Source of the DNA: Flectonema sp. DT1601
Lineage: Eukaryota; Euglenozoa; Diplonemea; Diplonemida; Diplonemidae
Assembly (NCBI GenBank): GCA_964019425.1
Contig: OZ025834.1
Coordinates: 316,501 to 380,500, forward strand
Reading direction: 5' to 3'
Length of the DNA stretch: 64,000 nucleotides
Below the pieces are notes generated by a model. The model worked only from the letters and a program-made list of their open reading frames with translations, did no database searches and was not told the DNA's origin. A program made the translations under genes and the position numbers. Shown here in pieces: positions 32,076 to 42,186 of this stretch (the first letter of the stretch is position 1; the number at the start of each line of letters is the position of its first letter).

Positions 32076-32394
32076 TTCTTTCTTTTTTGTTGGTCCTAGT
32101 CAAGACCTTAAACTGACTAACCGGTCTTAATTTTAAATAAGTGTTAACCTAGTTTCTCTTTTCCTTTTCAATTTCCTTTTAATACTCTCTATCTGGTCTG
32201 TTATGTCATATTTCTCATTTAATTTTATCATCCATTTTACTTTTCACTGTTTCCCATCTACATTTTATTTTCAAATAGTTACGGACTGTTAAAAAAAAAA
32301 AAGAAGTTTAAATAAGTTAAATTGAACATGTTAACTCAATTCCTTAATTCTTCCGTCATGGTCATGACATTCTTTTTCGTTTCTCTAATGCACA

Positions 32395-32495
32395 AGAGAT
32401 ACCATCACTCATGAGATACCAACGCACATACGAGATACCAGCACTCCAGAGATACCGACACGCTAGAGATACCAAGTCACTTGAGATACCTCCTT
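32395..32495 (+). repeat. GAGATACC ~17-bp repeats
   Basis: Six copies of GAGATACC occur at roughly 17-bp spacing. The block recurs at 56,885-56,985, and its last part forms the start of the inserted LINE-2 copy at 48,167. Confidence 0.8.
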
Positions 32496-32730
32496 GTAAA
32501 TTAATTCCCGGTATTTCAAATTTGAATTGATAGTGTCAACTCTGCTTGCTGCTCTTGTTAATGTGTTGTCTCCTGACAGTGATCTTAACTCCTGTAAAAA
32601 GAAAAAAAAAAAGAAATCAAAAAAGAAGAATTTTCAAACGAAGTTATAACAACCCCTACCACCCATTATGATCAATTCCGCTTGTTTTTTTTTTTTTTTT
32701 AAAACAAAAAAAAAAATAAAAAATTATAAA

Positions 32731-34744
32731 AGATTAAACAATGTTATCATTGTATTTTTATCGATCGACTATGTCGATTACTTTCTATTTTCCGTCCTGG
32801 TCAAGACGCTAAACTGATTGTTTTTTTTTTTTTTCCAAAATTAATAAAAAAGAATATAAAAAAAATAAAATAAAAAAAAGAATAAACAATGTTATCATTG
32901 TTTTTTTATCGTTCGACTTTGTCGACTAATTTCTATTTTCCGTTTTTTTTTCTTAAAAAATAAATAAAAAGAATTTAAAAAAAAAAAAAAAAAAAAAGAA
33001 TAAACAATGTTATCATTGTTTTTTTATCGATCGACTATGTCGATTACTTTCTATTTTCCGTCCTGGTCAAGACGCTAAACTGATTGTTTTTTTTTTTTTT
33101 TTTTTTCAAAATTAATAAAAAAGAATATAAAAAAAAAAAATAAAAAAAAGAATAAACAATGTTATCATTGTTTTTTTATCGTTCGACTTTGTCGACTAAT
33201 TTCTATTTTCCGTTTTTTTCTCTTAAAAAATAAATAAAAAGAATTTAAAAAAAAAAAAAAAAAAAAAGAATAAACAATGTTATCATTGTTTTTTTATCGA
33301 TCGACTATGTCGATTACTTTCTATTTTCCGTCCTGGTCAAGACGCTAAACTGATTGTTTTTTTTTTTTTTTTTTTTCAAAATTAATAAAAAAGAATATAA
33401 AAAAAAAAAAAATAAAAAAAAGAATAAACAATGTTATCATTGTTTTTTTTATCGTTCGACTTTGTCGACTAATTTCTATTTTCCGTTTTTTTCTCTTAAA
33501 AAATAAATAAAAAGAATTTAAAAAAAAAAAAAAAAAGAATAAACAATGTTATCATTGTTTTTTTATCGATCGACTTTGTCGATTACTTTCTATTTTCCGT
33601 CCTGGTCAGGACGCTAAACTGATTGTTTTTTTTTTTCAAAATTAATAAAAAAGATTATAAAAAAAAAAAAAATAAAAAAAAGAATAAACAATGTTATCAC
33701 TGTTTTTTTATCGTTCGACTTTGTCGACTAATTTCTATTTTCCGTTTTTTTCTCTTAAAAAATAAATAAAAAGAATTTAAAAAAAAAAAAAAAAAAAAAA
33801 GAATAAACAATGTTATCATTGTTTTTTTATCGATCGACTATGTCGATTACTTTCTATTTTCCGTCCTGGTCAAGACGCTAAACTGATTGTTTTTTTTTTT
33901 TTTCAAAATTAATAAAAAAGATTATAAAAAAAAAAAAATAAAAAAAAGAATAAACAATGTTATCATTGTTTTTTTATCGTTCGACTTTGTCGACTAATTT
34001 CTATTTTCCGTTTTTTTCTTAAAAAATAAATAAAAAGAATTTAAAAAAAAAAAAAAAAAAAAGAATAAACAATGTTATCATTGTTTTGTTATCGATCGAC
34101 TTTGTCGACTAATTTCTATTTTCCGTCCTGGTCAAGACGCTAAACTGATTGTTTTTTCTAAATAAATAAAAAGAATAAAAAAAAAAAAAAAAAAAAAAGA
34201 TTAAACAATGTTATCATTGTTTTTTTTTATCGATCGACTATGTCGATTACTTTCTATTTTCCGTCCTGGTCAGGACGCTAAACTGATTGTTTTTTCTTTA
34301 AAAAATAAATAAAAAGAATAAAAAAGAAAAAAAAAAAAAAAAAAAGAATAAACAATGTTATCATTGTTTTGTTATCGATCGACTTTGTCGACTAATTTCT
34401 ATTTTCCGTCCTGGTCAAGACGCTAAACTGATTGTTTTTTCTTTAAAAAATAAATAAAAAGAATAAAAAAAAAAAAAACAAAAAAAAAAGAATAAACAAT
34501 GTTATCATTGTTTTTTTATCGATCGACTATGTCGATCACTTTCTATTTTTCGTCCTGGTCAGGACGCTAAACTGATTGTTTTTTCTTTAAAAATAAATAA
34601 AAAGAATAAAAAAAAAAAGAAAAAAGGAATAAACAATGTTATCATTGTTTTTATTTTATCGATCGACTATGTCGATTACTTTCTATTTTCCGTCCTGGTC
34701 AAGACGCTAAACTGATTGTTTTTTCTTTAAAAAATAATAAGAAG

Positions 34745-34779
<35 letters not shown>

Positions 34780-35310
34780 TAAACAATGTTATCATTGTTT
34801 TTTTATCGATCGACTATGTCGATCACTTTCTATTTTTCGTCCTGGTCAAGACGCTAAACTGATTGTTTTTTCTTTAAAAATAATAAAAAGGATTTAAAAA
34901 AAAAATAAAAAAAAAAAAAAAAGATTAAACAATGTTATCATTGTTTTTTTTTATCGATCGACTATGTCGATCACTTTCTATTTTCCGTCCTGGTCAAGAC
35001 GCTAAACTGATTGTTTTTTTTTCAAAATTAATAAAAAAGAATATAAAAAAAAAATAAAAAAAAAAGAATAAACAATGTTATCATTGTTTTTTTTTTTATT
35101 GTTCGACTTTGTTGACTAATTTCTATTTTCCGTTTTTTTTCTTTTTAAAAAATAAATAAAAAGAATTTAAAAAAAAAAAAAAAAAAAGAATAAACAATGT
35201 TATCATTGTTTTTTTTTCATCGATCGACTATGTCGATTACTTTCTATTTTCCGTCCTGGTCAAGACGCTAAACTGATTGTTTTTTTTTTCAAAATTAATA
35301 AAAAAGAATA
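32731..35310 (+). repeat. LINE-2 tandem array with alternating A and B units
   Basis: Every unit has AACAATGTTATCATTGTT, a T-run, a TCGAC-TAT-GTCGA-type inverted repeat, CTATTTTCCG, a T-run and an A-run. A units (~152 bp) continue into GTCCTGGTCAAGACGC and TAAACTGATTG; B units (~116 bp) lack this and read TCGTTCGACTTTGTCGAC. From 32,731 to about 34,050 A and B alternate, giving a ~270-bp dimer; after that mostly A units occur until a last B near 35,095. Confidence 0.85.
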
Positions 35311-35317
35311 TAAAAAA

Positions 35318-38300
35318 TTGTTCTTGATGCTCCCGACATGTACACTGCGGAGGATACGGAGGGGGGGTAGGAGGTTGTCGACCAGCGATCTGACAGGGGC
35401 GGTCGACGACCTGCAAGCATGGATTCGGGGGGAATTTGAGGGACTGTGGAAAGCGGCGGCCCCCCGCAAGGCGACGGGAAGGCCAGCAGTGAAAGAGGCG
35501 GGGCAAAAAGGAAGGAACGACAGGGCCACGTCGCTAGCGAGGGAGGGTTGCCTGTCACAGGCGATCTCGGCCCTAGACGCGCCGCCGCCAGCAGAACGAA
35601 CCGAGAAGGTGCTGGAGCAGATGCGCACCCTACACCCGAGGGCGAGCGGACCCCCATCGGCCACGGCAGGGCAGGAGGTGCAGATAGCAGAGGTGGAGCT
35701 GCTAGCATGCCTACGCTCCTTCCACAGGGGGTCGAGTGGAGGGCCTTCGGGCCTCGCGCCGCAACACCTGAAGGACGTGGTGGAGCGGGGTGAGGTGCCG
35801 GGGCTGGTAGCCTCGATCACGGAGGTGGTGAGGATTCTGGCGAACGGGAGGGCGCCGCGGGAAGTAGCGCCGCTGCTGGCGGGGGCGAACCTGACGGCGC
35901 TGGAGAAAGAAGGGAAGCCGGGGGAGCACCGGCCAGTCGCGGTGGGGGAAACATGGAGGCGGCTGGTGGCGAAGATCCTGTGCGGGGCATATAGGTCCCA
36001 GGCGAGGAGCTCGTTGCTAGAAGTGAGACAGCTGGGAGTAGCGGTGTCGGGGGGAGTGGAGGCGGCGGTGCACACCCTGCATGAGTTCCGCGCGGAGCAC
36101 GCGCTTTCGTCACAGAAAGTGTTCGTGAAGATAGACTTCTCGAACGCCTTCAACTGCGTGAAGAGGGGGGCGTTCCTGGATTCGACGAGGGATACCCTGC
36201 TGGAGAGCTGGGTCAGCTGGTGTTACGGAGCGCCGACGTGGTTGCTGTTTGGGGACGAGAGGCTGAGCTCGGAGGAGGGCGCTCAGCAGGGGGACCCGTT
36301 GGGTCCCTTGCTGTTCTCGCTGGCAATCAAGCCGGCGCTGCAGAAGGTGTTGGAGGCGAAGCCGGAGTTGGCGTGCTTCTACCTGGACGATGGGCTGGTG
36401 GCGGGCACCCTGGAACAGGTAGACAAGGCCCTCCAAATCCTGCAGAAGGAGACGGCGGAGCTGGGGCTGACGCTGAGGCCGGACAAGTGCCAGACGCACG
36501 TGCTCGACTCAGCCCAGAACACCCTGCCCTTGGGGTGGGGGTTGGAAGGGATGAGACCCCCACTGTACAACGGGGACTTCCTGGGGGCACCGTTCGGGAC
36601 GGAGGAACACTGCCAGGAGTTCGTCGACAGGAAGGTGGCGCAGCTGGAGAAGAAAGCGGAGCTGCTAGCAGACCTGCAGGACCGGCAGGTGGCCATGGTG
36701 CTCCTAAGGCAATGCATGGGCTTCTGCAAGGTGACCCACCTGATGCGATGCTGCACGCATGGGAAAATGGACACCTCGATGCGGAAGGTGGACGAGCTGA
36801 TGAGGTCCACGGCGAGCCGAGTGTTGGGCCTGACACTGGAGGGGCCAAAGTGGATGCAAGCACAACTGCCGACCCGGATGGGGGGATTGGGGCTGCGGTC
36901 ATGTGCAGAGCACAGGGGAGCAGCACTATTGGGATCCCTGGAATTAGTCCAAGGGGTGAGCAAGTCACTGTGGGAGGGGTTCAAGGGGGTGCTGATGCCA
37001 GCACTGAAGAAGGGGTTGAACCTCGCCCTCCCGGAGGAGCTAAGGATAGAAGAAGACGGGCCGGGGCCGAACCCCCAGAGGCTGTCCTCGGCGAAACTGG
37101 ACCAGGTCAAGAGAGACTGCCTGCTGGGGGGGGCGAATGACCCGCGCGATAAAGGGAGGCTGCTCTCCCTGCGCATGGATAAGGCGAGCGCATGGCTGCA
37201 ACAAGCAGATGAAGAGTGCGCGATGGACCCAGAGACGTTCAGGATCGCATGTGGGATGCGATTGGGCGCAGCGCTGTTCGCGGAAGGGGCAGTATGCAGG
37301 ATATGCTCAGGCCCACAGGATAGGCAGGGATACCATGCCTCAATCTGTATCAAAAACGGCCACGTGCACCAGCGACACGAGAGGGTGAAGGAGGAGTTCA
37401 TCTCCATCTTTAAGCAGGCGGGATTGCCGCTGCTGAGAGAACCCAGCCACCTACTGGGACCCAACAAGCAGAGACCGGGGGACTGGTACTGCCAAGAGGG
37501 GCTGAGGGAGGGGAGAGGCAGAGCCTTCGACATCACAGTGGTAAACCCGGGGAAAATTAAATTGTATAAAACCCCGGGGCAAGCCGCGAGAGAAGCAGAG
37601 TCCCTGAAAGGGAACAAGTACGCGGAGCAGTGCACGAAACACGGGATTAATTTCTCGACAATTGCGCTGGAAGCGTACGGAGGGATGGGACGGGAAGCAG
37701 TGGGGACCCTGAAGAAGTTGGTGCAGATCTGCGCAACGAACTCGACGGTGCCACACCGGGAGATCGCGGGGGAGATGGCGAGGAGGATCTCGACATCGGT
37801 GGTAGTGGCGACGGCGGAAGCACTGAGAGCGAGGGAGGCGTCGGTGGCGATGGACTCAGTGAACCCATTGCCAAGGACGAAACCGCCGCCCGAGATGACG
37901 GAGAAGCCGACATCACAAGAGAGAGAACCAAGACCGAGAGCGGAAACGGAAGAGATCCAGCAGCCGGAAGTAATGCGACAGTCGGCAGGACCGCCCCCGA
38001 CGATGAGAGGTTTGCCGAACATCGGGAACTCCTGCTACCTCAACGCGTCCGTACAGTGCCTGCTGAAGGGCACGGCACTGACACAAGTGCTGACGGGGAA
38101 GGAGGAAGTGGGGATGTCGGGCCTCCTGAGTGGAGTGGTCAAAGGGAGTGGGGAGTGCCTGGAGAAGCTGTCCGAGATGTTCGACCCGCTACAAGACAGG
38201 CGGCAGGGGGAGGTAGTAGGAACCCTGACGTCCATAGTAGACGCCCTGTTGGAGGAGAAGAAAGAGGTGTGCGAACCGTTGTTCTCGGCAGTACAGCTGA

Positions 38301-41300
38301 AACAGCTGGTCTGCACGGGATGTGCGGACGCCTCCGGATCGACGGATGAGTTGACGCTGATCCCACTGTGTGGCCGTACACCACAAGTGAGGCTTCAGCC
38401 GACGAAGGAGAGAGTCGAGCGGTCCTGCGAGAAGCTGTGCGGCAGCAATGAGGCCACGCTGGAAGAGAGTTTCGCCTCGCTCCCAAGCTCCTTGATCTTC
38501 CAGAGAGAAAAGCAGGACACGCAAGGGTCCTTGGGATGGGAAGAGCGCTTCCAGGTGCAGGTCGGGGAGAGGGTGATGACGTACCAGCAAACGGGAGCGA
38601 TCGCACACCTCGGGAGTGACAACGCGGGGCATTACGTGTCATACACGTGGGACGGAGTAGGCTGGCAGAAGCAAGACGACAAGGCAATAAGCCAAGTGTC
38701 GACAGAGGAGATCCACGGGACGAAACCAGTAGTAGTGGTCTACTCGAGGGTGGAGGGATCGACCCAAGAGGACGTCGGGGTGCCGGTGAGATGGATTCCG
38801 GTGGCGAACAAGGACCGGATGGAGGTACGCGAGGCACCGCCGTCGGAGGAGGACACCGCGGGGTACACGTCCAGGGAAGAGGCGGAGTGTGTCCTCCGGA
38901 CGCGAGTAGTAGGGGGGCAGACGCAGCGCAAGCTGCTCTTACTGGTATCGAGCGTCTGGAACGCGGAGATGGAAAAGCTGGGGGCGGCAGCATGCCTGAT
39001 ACACATGGGAACGCTCGACAGGAGGTTCACGTGGTCGGGCTGCCTACCGACATGGGACGAAGCGACTGCGGAGTACGTGGCAGCGCTGCTAGGGCTCAAC
39101 GCGATCAGGGAGAGATCGCAACTGCTGGGGGGTGAGACACAGATCGAGGTGGTCACACCGCAGCAGGGGTGGGGAGCCGAGCAGCAGGAGGCGCTGAAGT
39201 TGGTAGCGCTCCCGTCGGTGATAGAACACCAGGTGACGGAAAGCTCACGAGGGGTGGAGAACCTGGCCCTCTGGGAAGCGGAATCGGCGGCATGGGACGA
39301 GCCGGTGGAACTCTCGGAGGACGGGCTCGACTACTTGGTGATCGAGCTGGAGATGAATCTGGGGCTGTCCCAATTGAGGGGAAAGGCGGCGGAACCGGAT
39401 GAATCCCAGTCGCTCCCAGGAGGGTCGACGGCATCAGGCGAAGACAGACCACGAGCCGAAGCGCCAGCCCAGGTGGAAGCGCAGACGACGGAAGCACAAG
39501 GAGCGGAAGCAGTAGGGCTGAGAGACGAGCCAGCACAGGAAGTGGGACAACCCGAGGAAAAAGAGCCCCCATCCCCCGACCCCCCGTCGAAGGAGGAGAA
39601 GCTGTATGCGGTGGCGGTGGGATGGAAACCGGGAGTGTATGCATCGTGGGAGGAGGCGAAGGCACAGACGGAAGGGTGCCCGAATGCGACACACCAGAGT
39701 TTCTCCTCCAGGAAGGAGGCGGACAGGTTCGTAGAGAGGTGGCAGCCGGAGACCAGGGAACCGACCCGGGCCACGGAGGGAGTCAGCCCACGTAAGTGGT
39801 ACGCAGTGGCGAGGGGCAGGGCGGTAGGCCTGTTCCAATGCTGGAACGAGGCGAACTCGATGGTGTCAGGCTACGCGGCGGCGAGACACAAGAGTTTCGC
39901 AAGCAAGGGGGAGGCGGAGGGATACCTCCGAACCCACCTGCTGGGGGAGGTGGTTGGCGAAGTAGGGACGAGGTACACCTTGGTGTACGCATGCGAGGAA
40001 GACCCGGTAACGGGCCGTCTGGGGGCGGCGGCGAGCTGGTTGGACACACACCGTTTCGAGGTGTTGGGCACATGGTCAGCTGGCCTGCCAGCGGGAAACA
40101 CACACTGGGGGCGATACTTCGCAGCCCTGGTGGGGCTGGTAGCGGCCAAGGCGTGTGGAGGCCTCGTCCCAGCGGAGGCATCCCTGCTGCTGCGAGGAAG
40201 CACGACACACTGGTCGACGGACCAGAGAGAGGTGCTGGAGGAGGCGGAGTTGATGGGGAGGCGTACGACGCTGGTGGAGATGCCAGAGAGGATGAGAACA
40301 CACGCGACGGAGGAGGCTGAAAAAGCGGCGAAGGAGGGCTCGACCTCAATGACGGAAGCCGTGATGAAGGTTTTCACAGAGGGGGCAAAGAACTGCCTGG
40401 GACACGGGACACAGACGGGTCCCTTCACGGTGCGGTGGGAGGGAAGACAACTGCGTCTGGTCCAGTACGTCGAGGAGACGTCAGAGGACGTGGTCCAGGT
40501 GGCAGAGTCGGACACAGAGGAGGAGGGATCGTCAGACTCCCAAATGACCATGACGGTCGATGAACAGGAATGGGAAGAGGGAGCGGCGCCCGAGGGGAAC
40601 GCAGGTCAGATGGCCTGGATGCTGGGACTACACCCAGAAGGGGGGAACGCGGAAACACGACGGGAGGGCCAATCGGAGCCCCTTTCAAAGCTGGTGAACT
40701 CAGGCGAAACAAAACCAATGGCCGAGAGATCCAGTTTGGGGGCGAAGATGGGACCACGCGCAGTGGGTAGTGACGGGAGCGGGGAAGACGCAGAGAGATC
40801 GCCGGGCACGGTGTCGACACCGAGCACGAGAGGGAGGACGAAGTACAGAAAGGGAATGGAGGAGGAGAGGGAGGAGTGTGTGTCGCCGAAGACAAATACG
40901 GGAAGGGGACGCACGAGAGGCCGGAAGGCAAAGACGGGGGCAAAGGGGGCCGGAAAGGAGGACCCAAGTCCGCAGGTGTTGCAGGCGGAAATGGGAGAGT
41001 CCACCCCGAGCTCAGGTGAACGGCAGGCGAGGAGGAGGTACAGGAAGGGAGAAGAGAGGGAGAGGATAGAGGTTCTCTCCCCAGACCCGAGCAGGAAAGC
41101 GAAGAGGAAGAGACGCAAGCAGAAGGAACCGGAGCCAGTGGAGGGCACCACGAGGGAACAGGCGCCGCGGAGTTACAACAGGAAACCCACACTGCGTCGG
41201 GTAGGTAAGGGAGACTCACCCGACACAATGGGGTACGCACACGGGCCCCCGGGCTCCCTGACCTCGTTCACGGACGCGGGCGTACGCCCGGAGCCGGCGG

Positions 41301-42186
41301 AGCGAGACGGACAAGGTGTGGCAGGAGTAGAGTTGGTCACAAGGTCGTCGTCACAGAGTGAGAAAAGCACCCAAGGAGAGATGAGGGAGAGAGAAGGGGA
41401 TCCAACGCGAAGGGTCCTGGACTTCTCGTCGAAAGGGGGAAGGCGCTAGGGACTCCACGAAGGAGGTCTCAAGAGTCGAGGAAAAGACAGAGCCAAGACC
41501 CCAGAGCCAACCCAAAGCACATGGTAGAGGACGAGGGAGAACAAGAGCGGGAGCGAGGTTAGAAACGTGACCAAAGCCCCCGCGAAGCAGGAGACACAAC
41601 CTGCAACCAGACCCCCCCAAAAAAAAAAAAACCCCGGTCAACGAGGCAAACTCGGACCAAAACATGCTTTTCACCCCCCCCAGGAAACACCGACCAGTGG
41701 AGCCAAAGGCCGCACACATATTATAAAAATCAAAGGCCGCCCCCCAACCCAAGAAAAGGATGAAAAACTTTCAAGCGAAAAAACTTGACGTCCGTACGCC
41801 CCAGAGATCAAAGGACGGACGACTCACACCCCCTTCTTTCGCCCCATTTTATTTACTGGTACAGCGACAAATGTAAAGCTGGGTAGACGACGAATTATTC
41901 TTTGTGCACGGAGACAAGGGATCCATGAGAACAAAGGATCAAGAAAAGAAGTGCACATTCCCCATCCCAAACCCAGAAACATGAGAACTCATTAAATTGA
42001 AGGGTCATGTCTTTTCAAGTCGAAAAATGCTTAAATGCTAAAGAAGACTGTCGTCCCCAGCTCGCGGGTTTTCCCTGTCGCTGTATGTCGAGACAACGAT
42101 CAGAGTCAGTAGAAAGATTTTACAAATTTGTTGTAAAATGAGAAAGGACAAAGAAAGTAGTTTCCATTTTATCTTCCCGAAAAAAT
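35318..42186 (+). mobile_element. LINE-1 copy 1 (GC-rich REL-type LINE, 5'-truncated)
   Basis: GC-rich DNA begins abruptly inside the AT-rich array. It holds one long ORF and a ~735-bp 3' UTR (41,450-42,186) ending TCTTCCCG plus a short A-run. The ORF opens without the usual N-terminal finger/Myb region and starts midway through the pre-RT segment, so the copy is 5'-truncated. A second truncated copy follows directly. Confidence 0.8.
35327..41449 (+). CDS. LINE polyprotein: RT, CCHC, endonuclease, USP, RNase-H-related modules
   Basis: The first ATG is 35,327; the frame opens at TTG 35,318 (numbering from there, 2,043 codons). RT: motif A VFVKIDFSNAF (~268), B GAQQGDPLGPLLFSLAI (~320), C FYLDDG (~354). 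Then CCHC CRICSG...H...H (~660) and a restriction-like endonuclease: RPGDWYC (~720), RAFDITVV (~735), KYAEQC (~767). A USP (peptidase C19) domain spans ~895-1145, with Cys box GLPNIGNSCYLNASVQCL and His box AGHYVSYTW...GWQKQDD, so the catalytic residues look intact. Two RNase-H1 hybrid-binding-like modules (YAVAVGWKPGVYASW ~1430; YAVARGRAVGLFQCW ~1493) lie between two RNase-H-fold-like regions (~1205-1325, ~1550-1660) that lack clear catalytic acids. The last ~350 residues are acidic then Arg/Lys-rich. No stop or frame change is seen. USP could remove ubiquitin from the retrotransposon protein or host factors; this is inference. Confidence 0.8.
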   Translation: MLPTCTLRRIRRGGRRLSTSDLTGAVDDLQAWIRGEFEGLWKAAAPRKATGRPAVKEAGQKGRNDRATSLAREGCLSQAISALDAPPPAERTEKVLEQMRTLHPRASGPPSATAGQEVQIAEVELLACLRSFHRGSSGGPSGLAPQHLKDVVERGEVPGLVASITEVVRILANGRAPREVAPLLAGANLTALEKEGKPGEHRPVAVGETWRRLVAKILCGAYRSQARSSLLEVRQLGVAVSGGVEAAVHTLHEFRAEHALSSQKVFVKIDFSNAFNCVKRGAFLDSTRDTLLESWVSWCYGAPTWLLFGDERLSSEEGAQQGDPLGPLLFSLAIKPALQKVLEAKPELACFYLDDGLVAGTLEQVDKALQILQKETAELGLTLRPDKCQTHVLDSAQNTLPLGWGLEGMRPPLYNGDFLGAPFGTEEHCQEFVDRKVAQLEKKAELLADLQDRQVAMVLLRQCMGFCKVTHLMRCCTHGKMDTSMRKVDELMRSTASRVLGLTLEGPKWMQAQLPTRMGGLGLRSCAEHRGAALLGSLELVQGVSKSLWEGFKGVLMPALKKGLNLALPEELRIEEDGPGPNPQRLSSAKLDQVKRDCLLGGANDPRDKGRLLSLRMDKASAWLQQADEECAMDPETFRIACGMRLGAALFAEGAVCRICSGPQDRQGYHASICIKNGHVHQRHERVKEEFISIFKQAGLPLLREPSHLLGPNKQRPGDWYCQEGLREGRGRAFDITVVNPGKIKLYKTPGQAAREAESLKGNKYAEQCTKHGINFSTIALEAYGGMGREAVGTLKKLVQICATNSTVPHREIAGEMARRISTSVVVATAEALRAREASVAMDSVNPLPRTKPPPEMTEKPTSQEREPRPRAETEEIQQPEVMRQSAGPPPTMRGLPNIGNSCYLNASVQCLLKGTALTQVLTGKEEVGMSGLLSGVVKGSGECLEKLSEMFDPLQDRRQGEVVGTLTSIVDALLEEKKEVCEPLFSAVQLKQLVCTGCADASGSTDELTLIPLCGRTPQVRLQPTKERVERSCEKLCGSNEATLEESFASLPSSLIFQREKQDTQGSLGWEERFQVQVGERVMTYQQTGAIAHLGSDNAGHYVSYTWDGVGWQKQDDKAISQVSTEEIHGTKPVVVVYSRVEGSTQEDVGVPVRWIPVANKDRMEVREAPPSEEDTAGYTSREEAECVLRTRVVGGQTQRKLLLLVSSVWNAEMEKLGAAACLIHMGTLDRRFTWSGCLPTWDEATAEYVAALLGLNAIRERSQLLGGETQIEVVTPQQGWGAEQQEALKLVALPSVIEHQVTESSRGVENLALWEAESAAWDEPVELSEDGLDYLVIELEMNLGLSQLRGKAAEPDESQSLPGGSTASGEDRPRAEAPAQVEAQTTEAQGAEAVGLRDEPAQEVGQPEEKEPPSPDPPSKEEKLYAVAVGWKPGVYASWEEAKAQTEGCPNATHQSFSSRKEADRFVERWQPETREPTRATEGVSPRKWYAVARGRAVGLFQCWNEANSMVSGYAAARHKSFASKGEAEGYLRTHLLGEVVGEVGTRYTLVYACEEDPVTGRLGAAASWLDTHRFEVLGTWSAGLPAGNTHWGRYFAALVGLVAAKACGGLVPAEASLLLRGSTTHWSTDQREVLEEAELMGRRTTLVEMPERMRTHATEEAEKAAKEGSTSMTEAVMKVFTEGAKNCLGHGTQTGPFTVRWEGRQLRLVQYVEETSEDVVQVAESDTEEEGSSDSQMTMTVDEQEWEEGAAPEGNAGQMAWMLGLHPEGGNAETRREGQSEPLSKLVNSGETKPMAERSSLGAKMGPRAVGSDGSGEDAERSPGTVSTPSTRGRTKYRKGMEEEREECVSPKTNTGRGRTRGRKAKTGAKGAGKEDPSPQVLQAEMGESTPSSGERQARRRYRKGEERERIEVLSPDPSRKAKRKRRKQKEPEPVEGTTREQAPRSYNRKPTLRRVGKGDSPDTMGYAHGPPGSLTSFTDAGVRPEPAERDGQGVAGVELVTRSSSQSEKSTQGEMREREGDPTRRVLDFSSKGGRR

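Larger units (their letters stand above)
30997..35317 (+). mobile_element. LINE-2 copy E1, left part: coiled-coil ORF end, 3' UTR and array
   Basis: It begins inside the end of the coiled-coil ORF (matching 54,480-54,652), then gives the 3' UTR. It is almost identical to 54,480-54,730 followed by 55,745-58,860. Within it are a ~212-bp two-copy tandem block (31,671-32,075), six GAGATACC repeats (32,395-32,495) and the main array from 32,731. LINE-1 interrupts the array at 35,318; the rest of E1 resumes at ~44,664. Confidence 0.75.

Noticed and set aside
32731-35310. Regularly spaced repeats suggesting a CRISPR array
   Set aside because: The whole unit is repeated with no unique spacers, homopolymer tracts vary, and the context is a eukaryotic LINE.
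35260-41752. Many long minus-strand frames across LINE-1 (for example 36,379-38,022 and 40,425-41,240)
   Set aside because: They are antisense to the LINE polyprotein in GC-rich DNA where stops are rare; they lack domains and have biased Pro/Ser/Arg composition.
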